Part shown: positions 9,132-17,732 of the stretch, piece by piece
Layout: every line of letters starts with the position of its first letter
How positions within the stretch are numbered: position 1 is the first letter of the stretch
Source: Herbaspirillum sp. DW155
GTDB lineage: Bacteria > Pseudomonadota > Gammaproteobacteria > Burkholderiales > Burkholderiaceae_D
Assembly (NCBI RefSeq): GCF_037076565.1
Contig: NZ_AP029028.1
Span: 3,844,001 to 3,908,000 of the forward strand
Direction of reading: 5' to 3'
DNA length: 64,000 nt
Position numbers and translations under genes: made by a program
The notes under the pieces: model-generated
Seen by the model: the letters and a program-made list of their open reading frames with translations, nothing else
What the model was told of the DNA's origin: nothing
Database searches by the model: none

Positions 9132-10367
9132 CTATTGCCCGGGATCGGGCGCACTTTCGAAACCTTCCAAGAGTGCCTTCAAGGAATCCAGCACCAGTCC
9201 GTTGCTGCGAATCCAGTCCTGCCCGCTGCGTTCGATGATGACGTCATCCTGGTCCGGTGCAGACAGATCGATGATCTCGCTTTCCAGTGCCTCGATCGAC
9301 AGCGCGGTGGTAAACGCCTTGACCACGGGCTTGGTCAGATCCTTGTGGTTCTGGCGGATGACCAGGGCCGTCCGGCCCGAGCGCAGCTTGACGATGGAGC
9401 CGATGGGATAGATGCCCAGCGTCTTGACGAAAGTCAGGAAGATGGGACGGTCGAAGTGGCCCGTCCAGCTGGCCATCCGGGCCAGCGATTCGGCAGGGTC
9501 CCAGGCGGCCTTGTAGCTGCGGTCCGAGGTGATGGCGTCATACACGTCGCACACTGCCGCCATGCGTGAATACAGGTCGATCTGGTTGCCCTGCTGGCGC
9601 CCGGGATAACCGCTGCCATCGATCTTTTCATGGTGATGCAGGCAGACGTCGAGAACGTAATCGGGCACGCCCGCAAAGCCACTGAGATATTCGTAGCCCA
9701 GCGTGGGATGGCGCTGGATGATGCGGAATTCCTGGTCGGTCAGCTTGCCGGGCTTGTTGAGCACGTCCAGCGGGATGAAGGCCTTGCCCACGTCATGCAG
9801 ATAACCGGCCAGGCCTGCTTCCTTGCAGGCGATGGTGTCCATGCCCATGGTCCGGGCCAGCGCCACCATCATGGTGCATACGGCAATGGAGTGCAGATAG
9901 GTATATTCATCGGCGCGCTTGAGACGGATGATGCTAAGCAGCGCATTCGAATTGCGCGTCACCGAGGCGGCGATCTCCTCCACCAGATCCTGGCATCGCT
10001 CCACATCCAGGGTCTTGCCCAGACGTGCTTGCTTGAACATCTGCTGGGTCGATTCCTTGGCGCTCTCGTAGATGCGCAACGCTTCGTTCAATTCCTCGCG
10101 GTATTCGTTTTCCGGCATGGGCGGTGCAGGCGGCGCGATGGCCGCTTCATCGGTCCCGGTATCGGTGACGACGCTGACATCCCGGCCCAGCGACGTGTCG
10201 ATCCAGCAAAATTCGAAGCCGGCGTTGCGGGCGCGGGTCACGTCCGCCGCGTGTTCGATGAGAAACTTGGTGCGCCAGAACGGATTGTCGATCCAGGGGG
10301 CATCGAATCCGGAAAAATACATGCCCACTGCCAAGTCGCTGACGCTGATTTTTTTGATTTGAGTCAT
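9132..10367 (-). CDS. HD-GYP domain cyclic-di-GMP phosphodiesterase with N-terminal DUF3391
   Basis: A 411-aa protein. The N-terminal part (MTQIKKISVSDLAVGMYF) matches the DUF3391 domain usual in these enzymes. A Pro-rich linker is followed by an HD-GYP domain with the metal-binding pair in LHDVGK and the signature HHEKIDGSGYPG. HD-GYP proteins hydrolyse c-di-GMP to GMP via pGpG. All motif residues are present, so activity is likely. No membrane segment is seen, so it should be cytoplasmic. An upstream TTG (10406) could add 13 residues, but the ATG at 10367 matches the family start. The GGDEF protein at 55779 is a candidate opposing enzyme. Confidence 0.93.
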   Translation of the reverse strand: MTQIKKISVSDLAVGMYFSGFDAPWIDNPFWRTKFLIEHAADVTRARNAGFEFCWIDTSLGRDVSVVTDTGTDEAAIAPPAPPMPENEYREELNEALRIYESAKESTQQMFKQARLGKTLDVERCQDLVEEIAASVTRNSNALLSIIRLKRADEYTYLHSIAVCTMMVALARTMGMDTIACKEAGLAGYLHDVGKAFIPLDVLNKPGKLTDQEFRIIQRHPTLGYEYLSGFAGVPDYVLDVCLHHHEKIDGSGYPGRQQGNQIDLYSRMAAVCDVYDAITSDRSYKAAWDPAESLARMASWTGHFDRPIFLTFVKTLGIYPIGSIVKLRSGRTALVIRQNHKDLTKPVVKAFTTALSIEALESEIIDLSAPDQDDVIIERSGQDWIRSNGLVLDSLKALLEGFESAPDPGQ

Positions 10368-10578
10368 CTGAGCCTGAGTGAAGTTGCTTCGCTGGACCGC
10401 CAGCAAGGCGTCGCACTCCGGCGTGGCCGCAGCGCGCGCATGGCTTCCACGAATGTATTACATCTCGTGCCGCTTGATTAGCAGGAAATTCCTGATGACA
10501 CTCTTAATAAAAACCGCGTAATGATAAAAAGCAATGAAGATCAGCAACTCGCTGCGCGAGAAGTACGTTGCCCCCGGG

Positions 10579-10614
10579 CCAAAGAAAAACCCGGGCGCTG
10601 GCGCGGCCCGGGTT
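10579..10614 (-). terminator. Rho-independent terminator after the 49-aa ORF
   Basis: A 9-bp GC-rich stem (10588-10596 with 10606-10614) is followed on the minus strand by a T-rich tail. It lies 31 bp beyond the stop of the small ORF, which supports that ORF as a real transcription unit. Confidence 0.8.
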
Positions 10615-10645
10615 GTCAGGTGAGGCAGGCGTAACGAGCGGCGGC

Positions 10646-10795
10646 TCAGTGACGCTGCTCATCCTGCGGCATGCTCGACAAGCCTGAATACAGGCTGCAG
10701 CAATGCGGCGCACCGCGGTGCGATCCGGTATCGAGTTCGCTGGAGTCGTTAAGGAAATCGACCAGCTTGCGATAGAGTTGTGCGAAGTAGTGCAT
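10646..10795 (-). CDS. Small 49-aa protein of unknown function
   Basis: A short reading frame encoding MHYFAQLYRKLVDFLNDSS and ending MPQDEQRH, 49 aa. Support comes from an AAGGGGG ribosome binding site six bases before the ATG and a strong terminator just downstream. The product has an amphipathic N-terminal helix and a CC pair, with no signal peptide and no recognised family. It is monocistronic, between the HD-GYP gene and the beta-lactamase gene. It may be a small regulatory or stress protein, but nothing in the sequence fixes a function. Confidence 0.6.
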   Translation of the reverse strand: MHYFAQLYRKLVDFLNDSSELDTGSHRGAPHCCSLYSGLSSMPQDEQRH

Positions 10796-11196
10796 GACTT
10801 ACCCCCTTTCACTGTTGACGAATGGCAGGGCCCCGAGGGTGTCTGCCAGTGCCGGGCTGTCCTTGGTTTTGATTCATACGGCCGGCACGAACCGTATAAA
10901 TTGTTTATATCATTTATTCTATTTGCATGCCGGCCTGGCGTCTATCAGGATTTCTCTGACATTGCTGTCAGTGTTGCGCACAATCATCATCTCATCTGCA
11001 CCTACGGTGGCGGCTCGAACGAATGTTCAGCCGTGTTGTCATGGCATGTAACATCGCCAAAAAAACGGCGCACATGATCGCGCTCCTGTGACAGTGCCAT
11101 CTGCAAAATACGATGCGCCCGAGGACGGCGCATTGTGAGACCTGCTGCAACTGCCTATGATGCAGTCCTGTTTCCCTCATTGATCAAGGAAAAAGC
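10796..11196. other. Divergent intergenic region, partly AT-rich, with inverted repeats
   Basis: A 401-bp region between the small ORF and the beta-lactamase gene. It holds a conspicuous AT-rich patch around 10898-10925 and an ATACGG/CCGTAT inverted repeat near 10877-10899, which probably contain the promoter of the small ORF. No LysR-type regulator gene lies beside the beta-lactamase. No further gene is supported. Confidence 0.45.
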
Positions 11197-12096
11197 ATGA
11201 CCGGAAGACGCCATTTCCTGTCCTTCGCGGCGCTGGCGGCAAGCGGCCTGCTCAGCCGCAGCTGGGCGGCACAGCCACAAGGCGCCAGTAAGCCCGGGGA
11301 CGCATCCGTCATCACCACCACCCTGTCCCGGCTGGAAGCCGATGTCGGCGGCCGCCTGGGCGTGTCGCTGGTGGATATCGACGGAGGCCGACAGTGGGGC
11401 TATCGCGCCGATGAGCGCTTTCCCATGTGCAGCACCTTCAAGTTGCTGGCGGCCGCTGCCGTGCTGCGCCGCGTGGATCAGGGTCTGGATCAGCTGGGGC
11501 GCCGCATCGTCTATGGCCGGCAGGATGTGCTGCCCTACTCTCCTGTCACCGGCAAGCACACCGGCGGTGAAGGGCTGTCACTGGCGCAGTTGTGTGAAGC
11601 GGCCGTGACCCTCTCGGACAACACCGCCGCCAATCTGATGCTGGCGACCATGGACGGCCCGGCCGGACTGACCCGCTTCGTGCGTACGCTGGACGATGCG
11701 CTGACCCGCCTGGACCGCAATGAGCCCACGCTCAATGAAGCCGTCCCGGGCGACCCGCGCGACACCACCACACCGGCCGCCATGACCGCCGACCTGCGCC
11801 GGCTGGTGCTGGGCGATACGCTCACACCCGCTTCGCGCCAGCAGCTCACGCAGTGGCTGGTCGCCAGCCAGACGGGGGACAAGCGCGTGCATGCCGGCCT
11901 GCCGGCCGGCTGGAAGGCCGGCGACAAGACCGGCACCGGCCGCCTGGGCACGGCCAATGATGTCGGCGTGGTCTGGACGGACAAGGGCGCGCCGCTGCTG
12001 TTTGCGGTCTATCTCACGGAGAATGCGGCCACCGACGCCCGGCGCGATGCCGTGCATGCGGAAGTAGGCCGTCTGATCGGCCAGTTGATGGCCTGA
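11197..12096 (+). CDS. Class A beta-lactamase
   Basis: A 299-aa serine beta-lactamase. The N-terminus (MTGRRHFLSFAALAASG) is a likely Tat or Sec signal peptide. All class A active-site elements are present: STFK at residues 79-82 (nucleophile Ser and general-base Lys), SDN at 140-142, the omega-loop EPTLN with the deacylating Glu at 176, and KTG at 244-246. It should hydrolyse beta-lactams in the periplasm. The spectrum cannot be deduced, and nothing marks it as mobile: base composition matches neighbours and no IS or integron flanks it. It is probably a resident chromosomal enzyme of the genus. It converges on the hydratase gene with 16 bp between stops. Confidence 0.95.
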   Translation: MTGRRHFLSFAALAASGLLSRSWAAQPQGASKPGDASVITTTLSRLEADVGGRLGVSLVDIDGGRQWGYRADERFPMCSTFKLLAAAAVLRRVDQGLDQLGRRIVYGRQDVLPYSPVTGKHTGGEGLSLAQLCEAAVTLSDNTAANLMLATMDGPAGLTRFVRTLDDALTRLDRNEPTLNEAVPGDPRDTTTPAAMTADLRRLVLGDTLTPASRQQLTQWLVASQTGDKRVHAGLPAGWKAGDKTGTGRLGTANDVGVVWTDKGAPLLFAVYLTENAATDARRDAVHAEVGRLIGQLMA

Positions 12097-12112
12097 GAAA
12101 AGCGCCGCCTGT

Positions 12113-12856
12113 TCAGCCGGCGAAGCTGAACGAGACCGCGCCGACGCCCTCCAGCGCCGCCTCGACCTGCAGCCCGGCGCGCGCCCGTTGCAGACCGGTG
12201 CAGGAACCGGTGGTGATGATCTGTCCCTGGCGCCAGGGCTGGCCGCGGCGTGCGCAGTGCAGCGCCAGCCAGCCCAGCATCGGCCACAGATCCGCCGGAT
12301 TGCCACCAAGGGTGCGGGTGATTTCCTGACCATCGATGAAGAGGCTGGCTGCCACCTGGCGCAGCGACAGCACAGCCGGCAGCGGCTGCGGCATGCCGGT
12401 CACCAGGGCGCCATGGCTTTGCAGGTCGGCCATGCCGGCCCAGGGATTGGTACAGGGCGGATGACCCAGCCGGGTCTCCACCACTTCGATGGCCGGCAGG
12501 ATGGCATCAAAGACCGTGCGCAGCTCGGCCTCGTCCGGCACCCGTGCGCCCGGATCGTAATCACGCCCCACCCGCAGAGCCAGTTCCACTTCCAGCCCGC
12601 GCATGCGCCACTGCGGTCCGGCCAGCGTCGTACCGGACGGCACTACGCCCGAGGCCGGTAACGGCGCACAGCCCGGCAGGCTGCCATCCCCCTTGCTGCC
12701 GACCTTCCAGCCACCAGCCGGCCCGAGGCGCCGCAATTGGGCGTCCTGCACGGCATAGGCGGTTTCGGCATCGCCTACGGCCAGCCGGCGCCAGTCCAGG
12801 GCCAGGCCGCTGTGGCGGGCGTCGAGCAGAAGTTGGGTGGCGGCGTCGATGTGCAT
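12113..12856 (-). CDS. 2-keto-4-pentenoate hydratase / fumarylacetoacetate hydrolase family protein
   Basis: A 247-aa protein of the MhpD-like hydratase branch. It has GWKVGSKG near residue 48, the metal-site region VELALRVGRDYD, a central AILPAIEVVETR, and a C-terminal ITTGSCTG. These enzymes add water to 2-oxopent-4-enoate-type intermediates of meta-cleavage pathways; others in the family are decarboxylases. No meta-cleavage genes adjoin it, so the substrate is open. The ATG at 12856 was chosen because the family starts with the IDAATQLLLDAR helix; longer frames upstream run into non-homologous sequence. Confidence 0.85.
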   Translation of the reverse strand: MHIDAATQLLLDARHSGLALDWRRLAVGDAETAYAVQDAQLRRLGPAGGWKVGSKGDGSLPGCAPLPASGVVPSGTTLAGPQWRMRGLEVELALRVGRDYDPGARVPDEAELRTVFDAILPAIEVVETRLGHPPCTNPWAGMADLQSHGALVTGMPQPLPAVLSLRQVAASLFIDGQEITRTLGGNPADLWPMLGWLALHCARRGQPWRQGQIITTGSCTGLQRARAGLQVEAALEGVGAVSFSFAG

Positions 12857-13031
12857 GCGCGAAGTCTCCGGGGCAGAAATGAATGCAGCGCGCATTGTAC
12901 TGGCTGGCAGGCCCCCCCGCCCACTGCAGCGCGGCAATGAACTCGCGGCCGCCAGCACGCTCCGACCAGGATGCCGATAATGGCAGGCAGCGCTTGACTT
13001 CGAGTGCACTCCAACTTCTAGACTGGCTGCC

Positions 13032-13295
13032 ATGACGACTTCCCTGACCATTGCCCAAGCGGCCGACGCGACCGGCCTGTCGGTGTATACCCTGCGCTAT
13101 TACGAACGCATCGGTCTGCTCGATCCGGTGGAGCGGCGCGACAACCGCCATCGCCGCTACACCCAGGAAGACCTGAACTGGATCGACTTCCTGAAGAAGC
13201 TCAAGGCCACCGGCCTGCCGGTGCGCGCCATGCTGCGCTATGCCGAGCTGCGCCGGGCGGGCAATACCGTGGAGGTCTCTTATTTCACTGGATGA
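13032..13295 (+). pseudogene. MerR-family regulator, 3' end lost at the island junction
   Basis: The N-terminal winged-helix domain is intact: LTIAQAADATGLSVYTLRYYERIGLL, then RRYTQEDLNWIDFLKKLK. MerR proteins of this type run to about 120-140 residues, but here homology stops after RRAGNTVE near 13275 and the frame ends eight codons later in unrelated DNA. The dimerisation helix and effector region are therefore missing. In related genomes such merR genes often stand beside an aldo/keto reductase; the truncated aldo/keto reductase at 27518 is probably its former neighbour, now 14 kb away. The fragment could still bind DNA weakly but is most likely non-functional. Confidence 0.85.
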
Positions 13296-14408
13296 TTTTG
13301 AGGTGGCGGCCCGTAAAGTCCTACCTCATCCTATTTTTGCGTATATATCGGGGGCCGCTGAAGACAATAAGTCCCTGACGGGAAATCGCAGGGCATTTGA
13401 CTCCGTCAGGTTTTAGCCTCGGGTGCTCGTTGACGTGTCGAAGAGAGCTCAAGCGGTCGACATTTTCGGCATGCTATACGACTCTCCTATTGGAGTTGCA
13501 CCTGTGGGCGTCAGTGCCATAGCGGCCTATCAAGGAGATATTGTCCTTGCAGAAGCCGCTGCTGCAGAAAATATACCTGCCATCATGAGCGGTTCGTCGC
13601 TTATTAAGATGGAGACGGTTCATTCCACAGCTCCTAACACTTGGTTTCAGGCATACCTCCCTGGAGTCGAGTCTAAACGAGACGCCTTGCTCGAGCGCAT
13701 CGGGGCTGCAGGTTATGAGACGCTTGTGGTTACCGTGGACATTTCCGTCTGGGCAAATCGAGAAAACAACGTTCGCGCCGGATTCTCATTGCCACTTCGC
13801 CCCTCTGCGAAGTTGGCATGGGAGGGGGCCACCCACCCACGTTGGCTGCTCCAGACATTCCTTCGGACGCTCGCAACGACCGGTATGCCACACTTTGAAA
13901 ACTCATTCGCCACCAGGGGAGCACCAATTCTTTCTGCTTCAGCTCTGCGTGACACCAACGGACGAGACCATTTGTCCTGGTCAGACCTCGAGCGTATCCG
14001 CCGGCAGTGGAAAGGTAACTTGGTCCTAAAAGGTATATTGCACCCCGAGGATGCCAAGAAGGCCGTTTCAATGGGGGCTGATGGCATCACCGTGTCCAAC
14101 ACAGAGGCCGTCAACTTGACGGCGCCGTTGAGCCGTTTCTTTCATTGCCAAAGATTTGCGACGAAGTTGGACACAAAGCGGTAGTGATGATGGATAGTGG
14201 CGTTCGTCGGGGAAGTGACGCACTCAAAGCGCTAGCTCATGGTGCTCAGTTAGTGTTTCTTGGCAAACTCTTTATCTATGCCGCCGCTGTCGGTGGTAAG
14301 GCTGGCGTCTCACACGCGATATCTCTCCTCCGGGATGAAATCGACCGCAACATGGCAATGCTGGGCACTACATCCATCGACGAAGTGGGCCCTGACGTGC
14401 TCGCTTGA
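13276..14408 (+). pseudogene. FMN-dependent alpha-hydroxy-acid oxidase (lactate oxidase-like), decayed
   Basis: Homology begins at SLISLDDFEVAARKVLP (13276), just after the merR break, with no start codon of its own. It continues through PHPIFAYISGAAED, PIGVAPVG, and the C-terminal DSGVRRGSDALKALAHGA. Three lesions are visible: the missing 5' end, an in-frame TAG at 13414-13416 where the family has a short linker before PRVLVDVS, and a one-base deletion at about 14100. The deletion falls in the codon that should encode the active-site His of the SNHGGRQLD motif. After it the sequence continues in another frame (14145-14408). The enzyme cannot be made. It was probably part of the donor's catabolic cassette. 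Confidence 0.88.
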
Positions 14409-14625
14409 AGCGGCTTCTGGTGGAGTCGGCCTTGCTAAGTAAGGTCTGCCGCTAAGGATGCGTTTGCAAGGAACATTCTCGGCTTCCTACAAAGCGAAAG
14501 AAGAGGACTTGCCGCGATCCGGGTAGGTAGTGAACGATCCAAAGATTCCTGCAGCACGATCGTAGTCACCCATTCTTACTGTCTGTTCGCCCCGCATCTC
14601 GCTGCAGCTGGAATGAAATCAACTA

Positions 14626-14891
14626 GAACCCATTTCATCAATAGGCGTGAGATGCGTTCTGTCCAGAAAGGGCGCTGGCAAGGCGCGCGACGCGTCGTGT
14701 GGCGGTGCCACACGCAAGGAGCGCAACGCGGCCAGCGCCCTTTCTGGACAGAACCCGCAGGGAGCGGCCCGTTTGGGCGAATTGCTGCGTTACGAATTTG
14801 GGTCAAGACGCCCAGTCTTGACCCAAATTCGCGCCTTGCACTTCATCCCAAACGGGACTCGCTCGCACTCGCCTATTGATGAAATGGGTTC
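14626..14891. mobile_element. 266-bp MITE-like palindromic element, copy 1
   Basis: Terminal inverted repeats of 22 bp begin GAACCCATTTCATC and the element is flanked by TA on both sides (14624-14625 and 14892-14893). The interior is built of nested hairpins: a long CCAGAAAGGGCGCTGGC inverted pair, a GTGTGGC/GCCACAC hairpin, and a 16-bp AATTTGGGTCAAGAC-type stem. There is no transposase gene. Short length, inverted ends and a TA target duplication fit a miniature element moved by an IS630/Tc1-mariner transposase. A second full copy is at 49477-49744 and a 34-bp end fragment at 15980-16013. Confidence 0.85.
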
Positions 14892-14903
14892 TAAAAGAAA
14901 ATC

Positions 14904-14933
14904 CCAAAGATTGGGGCGCTCCCCAATCTTTGG
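14904..14933 (-). terminator. Rho-independent terminator downstream of the porin gene
   Basis: A 13-bp perfect stem (14904-14916 with 14921-14933) and a 4-nt loop are followed on the minus strand by a T-rich stretch. It lies about 60 bp after the porin stop codon. Confidence 0.8.
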
Positions 14934-14996
14934 AGGATGCTGCAAACGTGTACGCACTAACGAGGCCCATCCAGTTCAAAAGGTGCCATAGAGCAT

Positions 14997-15959
14997 TTAG
15001 AACAAGTGCTTAATACCGGCGTTCATCTTCGTCGTCTTATTTCCGTTTTCATAGGCGTACGATGTGTACACGCTAGTCCGCTTGGAGATTTCGTAGTAGT
15101 AGCCGAGAGCGTATTGGTGAGCACTCATGCCCAATTTATTCTGTTGCGAGATAAAGTCTGCAATGAGCTTCCCCATGCCGATCGGAACACTGACACCAAC
15201 AACTTCGTTTCGGCGATCATAGGTGCGAATATTATTTGCGTCTGTCTGGTCGACAGATGCTGCTGCATGCACGGTCAGAATCCCGAAGTCATAAGAGCCA
15301 CCAAAAATCGTTGTCTTTGCGTAGCCGCTACCAGCCGCATCCTTCACCTGGTGGTGCGTAATAGCCGCAACAACAGGTCCAGCCTTGTATGCGAGCGAAC
15401 CTCCAAGCTGCGCATTAGTGGCGATGCTTCCCGCAGTTTCACCCATTCCATAGGTCACAATGCCCTCCATTCCGTGCGAAGAAAAGCTGTAGTTCACGGC
15501 ATTGCTCATGCGAATATCGATATCTTGAAATACGTTGGCGCCAAGCCAGTAACTGGCATCGCCTGCCATACCAATACCGAATGGCTCGATATCGCCCAGC
15601 GTAATATATGCTGGAATCCACTGGCGGCCGAGCTTGACCGAGCCAAATCCACCATTGATCCCTATCCAAGACTGACGTCCAAAGAGCCGTCCGCCTTGAC
15701 CCAGCGCACCGGTATCAGAACTGAAGCCAGTTTCGAGGCGAAACTCGGCAGATAACCCACCACCCAAATCTTCGGTACCTTTAAAACCGATACGCGAACC
15801 GTACCAATTGCCACTATCCATGCTAATAGTGCTCTTTGTCGTGGATGATTTGGTGTAACCGATTCCTGTATCCATGAGGCCATAAACTGTCACGCTAGAC
15901 TGCGCCGAAGCTGCTCCGGAGGACACCAGCAGTGCCAATGCCAAAGTGCTTTTCTTCAT
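14997..15959 (-). CDS. Outer-membrane porin, Gram-negative (Burkholderiales-type) family
   Basis: A 320-aa product with a clear signal peptide (MKKSTLALALLVSSGAASAQ, cleavage ASA-Q). The mature N-terminus SSVTVYGLMDTGIGY and the GSRIGFKGTEDLGGGLSAEF and RQSWIGI strands are diagnostic of the trimeric general porins of betaproteobacteria. The protein ends in Phe (IKHLF), the OMP assembly signal. The ATG at 15959 follows a GGGAGA ribosome binding site. The leader contains a 34-bp fragment of the MITE-like element about 20 bp upstream of the start. Position between catabolic genes suggests it admits the cassette substrate, but general porin function is all the sequence proves. Confidence 0.93.
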   Translation of the reverse strand: MKKSTLALALLVSSGAASAQSSVTVYGLMDTGIGYTKSSTTKSTISMDSGNWYGSRIGFKGTEDLGGGLSAEFRLETGFSSDTGALGQGGRLFGRQSWIGINGGFGSVKLGRQWIPAYITLGDIEPFGIGMAGDASYWLGANVFQDIDIRMSNAVNYSFSSHGMEGIVTYGMGETAGSIATNAQLGGSLAYKAGPVVAAITHHQVKDAAGSGYAKTTIFGGSYDFGILTVHAAASVDQTDANNIRTYDRRNEVVGVSVPIGMGKLIADFISQQNKLGMSAHQYALGYYYEISKRTSVYTSYAYENGNKTTKMNAGIKHLF

Positions 15960-15979
15960 ATTCTCTCCCAGTTTGACTA

Positions 15980-16013
15980 GAACCCATTTCATCAATAGGC
16001 GTGAGATGCGTTC
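15980..16013. repeat. 34-bp end fragment of the MITE-like element in the porin leader
   Basis: It is identical to the first 34 bp of the full copy at 14626, from GAACCC to GCGTTC, and is again bounded by TA at 15978-15979 and 16014-16015. It sits about 20 bp upstream of the porin start, between promoter and ribosome binding site. It may be a solo end, an internal-deletion derivative or an excision product. Confidence 0.8.
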
Positions 16014-16271
16014 TAGATCTTCTTTTGATCCGTAAATTCATTCGCGAGGTGCTCGTGGTATTTCATATTGGCTGGCTATGGTGTTAATGCATATTTCCTC
16101 CTTGAAAAGTGCGAGGCGGAATTACGCCGCGATAGGATGACGTCGGTCATAACATGGGGATGCCGGATGCCACGTGCGTTTCTCTGTTGGATGAGGAAAT
16201 ACTGGTCTGCGCGTCAGATCGAAAGATTTCACCCACTCCAATGAGAACGCAAGATCGCGAGTTCAGGGGCT

Positions 16272-17732
16272 TCAGGCCATCGTGTAGGACGTCTTCACGG
16301 TCGTGAAGAATTCGCGTGCATAAGTACCCTGTTCCCGTGGGCCGTAGCTCGAGCCTTTGCGTCCACCGAACGGCACGTGATAGTCCACACCTGCCGTGGG
16401 CAGGTTCACCATCACCATACCGGCCTGCACGTGATGCTTGAAATGGACGGCGTATTTCAAATTGGTCGTGGCAATACCTGCTGATAGGCCAAACTCGTTG
16501 TCATTAGCCGTGTCCAGGGCCTCCTCATAGTTCTTGACACGGATGACGCTGGCGACCGGTCCAAAGATCTCTTCTTTGTTAATACGCATGGTCCGTGCGC
16601 TCTCACTGAACAGCGCTGGCGACATGTAGAAACCTTCGGTGCACAGTTTCAGGCGCTCTCCGCCGGCGGCCAAAGTGGCGCCTTCACTCTTGCCAATGGC
16701 AACGTAGGCCAAATCCTGTTCGAGCTGGTTTTGACTGGAAACTGGGCCGATATCCGTGTCGTGCCCCAGTGCATCACCCACCTTGATCCTGGCCATGCGC
16801 AACTTCATCGCTTCGATGAACTTGGGATAGATACCTTCTGTGACGATCAGGCGACTGGAAGCCGTACAGCGTTGGCCCGTCGAGTAGAAGGCGCTCTGTA
16901 CGCTCAACTCAACAGCTCGGTTCAAGTCTGCGTCGTCCAGAACGACCTGCGGGTTTTTACCACCCATCTCCAATTGCACCTTCTTGCCGGACTTCACGCA
17001 TTCCAGTGCAATGGCACGGCCGACGTCAGTCGAGCCAGTGAAGCTGATGGCATGAATGCCGGGATGTTGGACCAGTGCATTTCCAATAACCCGCCCGCGC
17101 CCCATGACCAGGTTGAATACGCCCGCCGGTATCCCCGAACGACTGATGATCTCGGTCAGCGCCCAAGCACTAGCTGGCACAAGGTCGGCGGGCTTGAACA
17201 CCACGCAGTTGCCGAAGGCAAGCGCAGGTGCAATCTTCCAGGCAGGAATGGCGATGGGGAAGTTCCAAGGGGTGATGAGACCCACGACACCGACGGGTTC
17301 GCGAGTGATTTCTACTCCAACGCCGGGACGTACTGATGGCAGAGTCTCACCAGCCAGGCGCAAGCACTCGCCCGCGAAAAACTTGAAGATCTGGCCAGCG
17401 CGAGTGACCTCGCCAATGCCCTCAGGCATGGTTTTACCTTCTTCGCGGGCTAGCAGAGCACCTAACTCTTTCTTGCGAGCTAGGATCTCTGTGCCAATCT
17501 TGTCCAGCGCATCGGAGCGGGCTTGTACGCTACCGGTGGCCCACGCGGGGAAGGCGGCAGTGGCAGCTGCCACTGCCGCATCGATGTGCGATGCATCACC
17601 TTGTGTAAATTGGCCGACGACGTCGAACAGGTTGCTGGGGTTGACATTGGCGCTGTAGCTTGCGCCGGGTAGCCATTCGCCGTTGATCAGGTTGTCGTGT
17701 TGCTGAGACACCTTGGAGAGCAATTTAGACAT
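16272..17732 (-). CDS. NAD(P)-dependent aldehyde dehydrogenase
   Basis: A 486-aa ALDH-superfamily enzyme. It has the cofactor-binding PWNFPI at about 155-160, the FTGST turn at 231-235, a catalytic Glu at 255 (LEMGGKNP) and a catalytic Cys at 289 in FYSTGQRCTASS, a context typical of semialdehyde dehydrogenases such as the 2-oxoglutarate-semialdehyde group. The ATG at 17732 has GGAGCG upstream and overlaps the SDR stop by 8 bp, showing coupling. In this cassette the likely substrate is the aldehyde released by the upstream PLP enzyme, for example 2-aminoadipate 6-semialdehyde. That assignment is inference. Confidence 0.92.
   Translation of the reverse strand: MSKLLSKVSQQHDNLINGEWLPGASYSANVNPSNLFDVVGQFTQGDASHIDAAVAAATAAFPAWATGSVQARSDALDKIGTEILARKKELGALLAREEGKTMPEGIGEVTRAGQIFKFFAGECLRLAGETLPSVRPGVGVEITREPVGVVGLITPWNFPIAIPAWKIAPALAFGNCVVFKPADLVPASAWALTEIISRSGIPAGVFNLVMGRGRVIGNALVQHPGIHAISFTGSTDVGRAIALECVKSGKKVQLEMGGKNPQVVLDDADLNRAVELSVQSAFYSTGQRCTASSRLIVTEGIYPKFIEAMKLRMARIKVGDALGHDTDIGPVSSQNQLEQDLAYVAIGKSEGATLAAGGERLKLCTEGFYMSPALFSESARTMRINKEEIFGPVASVIRVKNYEEALDTANDNEFGLSAGIATTNLKYAVHFKHHVQAGMVMVNLPTAGVDYHVPFGGRKGSSYGPREQGTYAREFFTTVKTSYTMA

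Noticed and set aside
11197..12096. Recently acquired resistance gene
   Set aside because: No IS, integron or composition shift surrounds the beta-lactamase; it looks like a resident chromosomal gene outside the island.
14626..14891. Small protein genes inside the repeat element
   Set aside because: Open frames there arise from the palindromic GC-rich repeat; both copies are explained as a non-coding mobile element.
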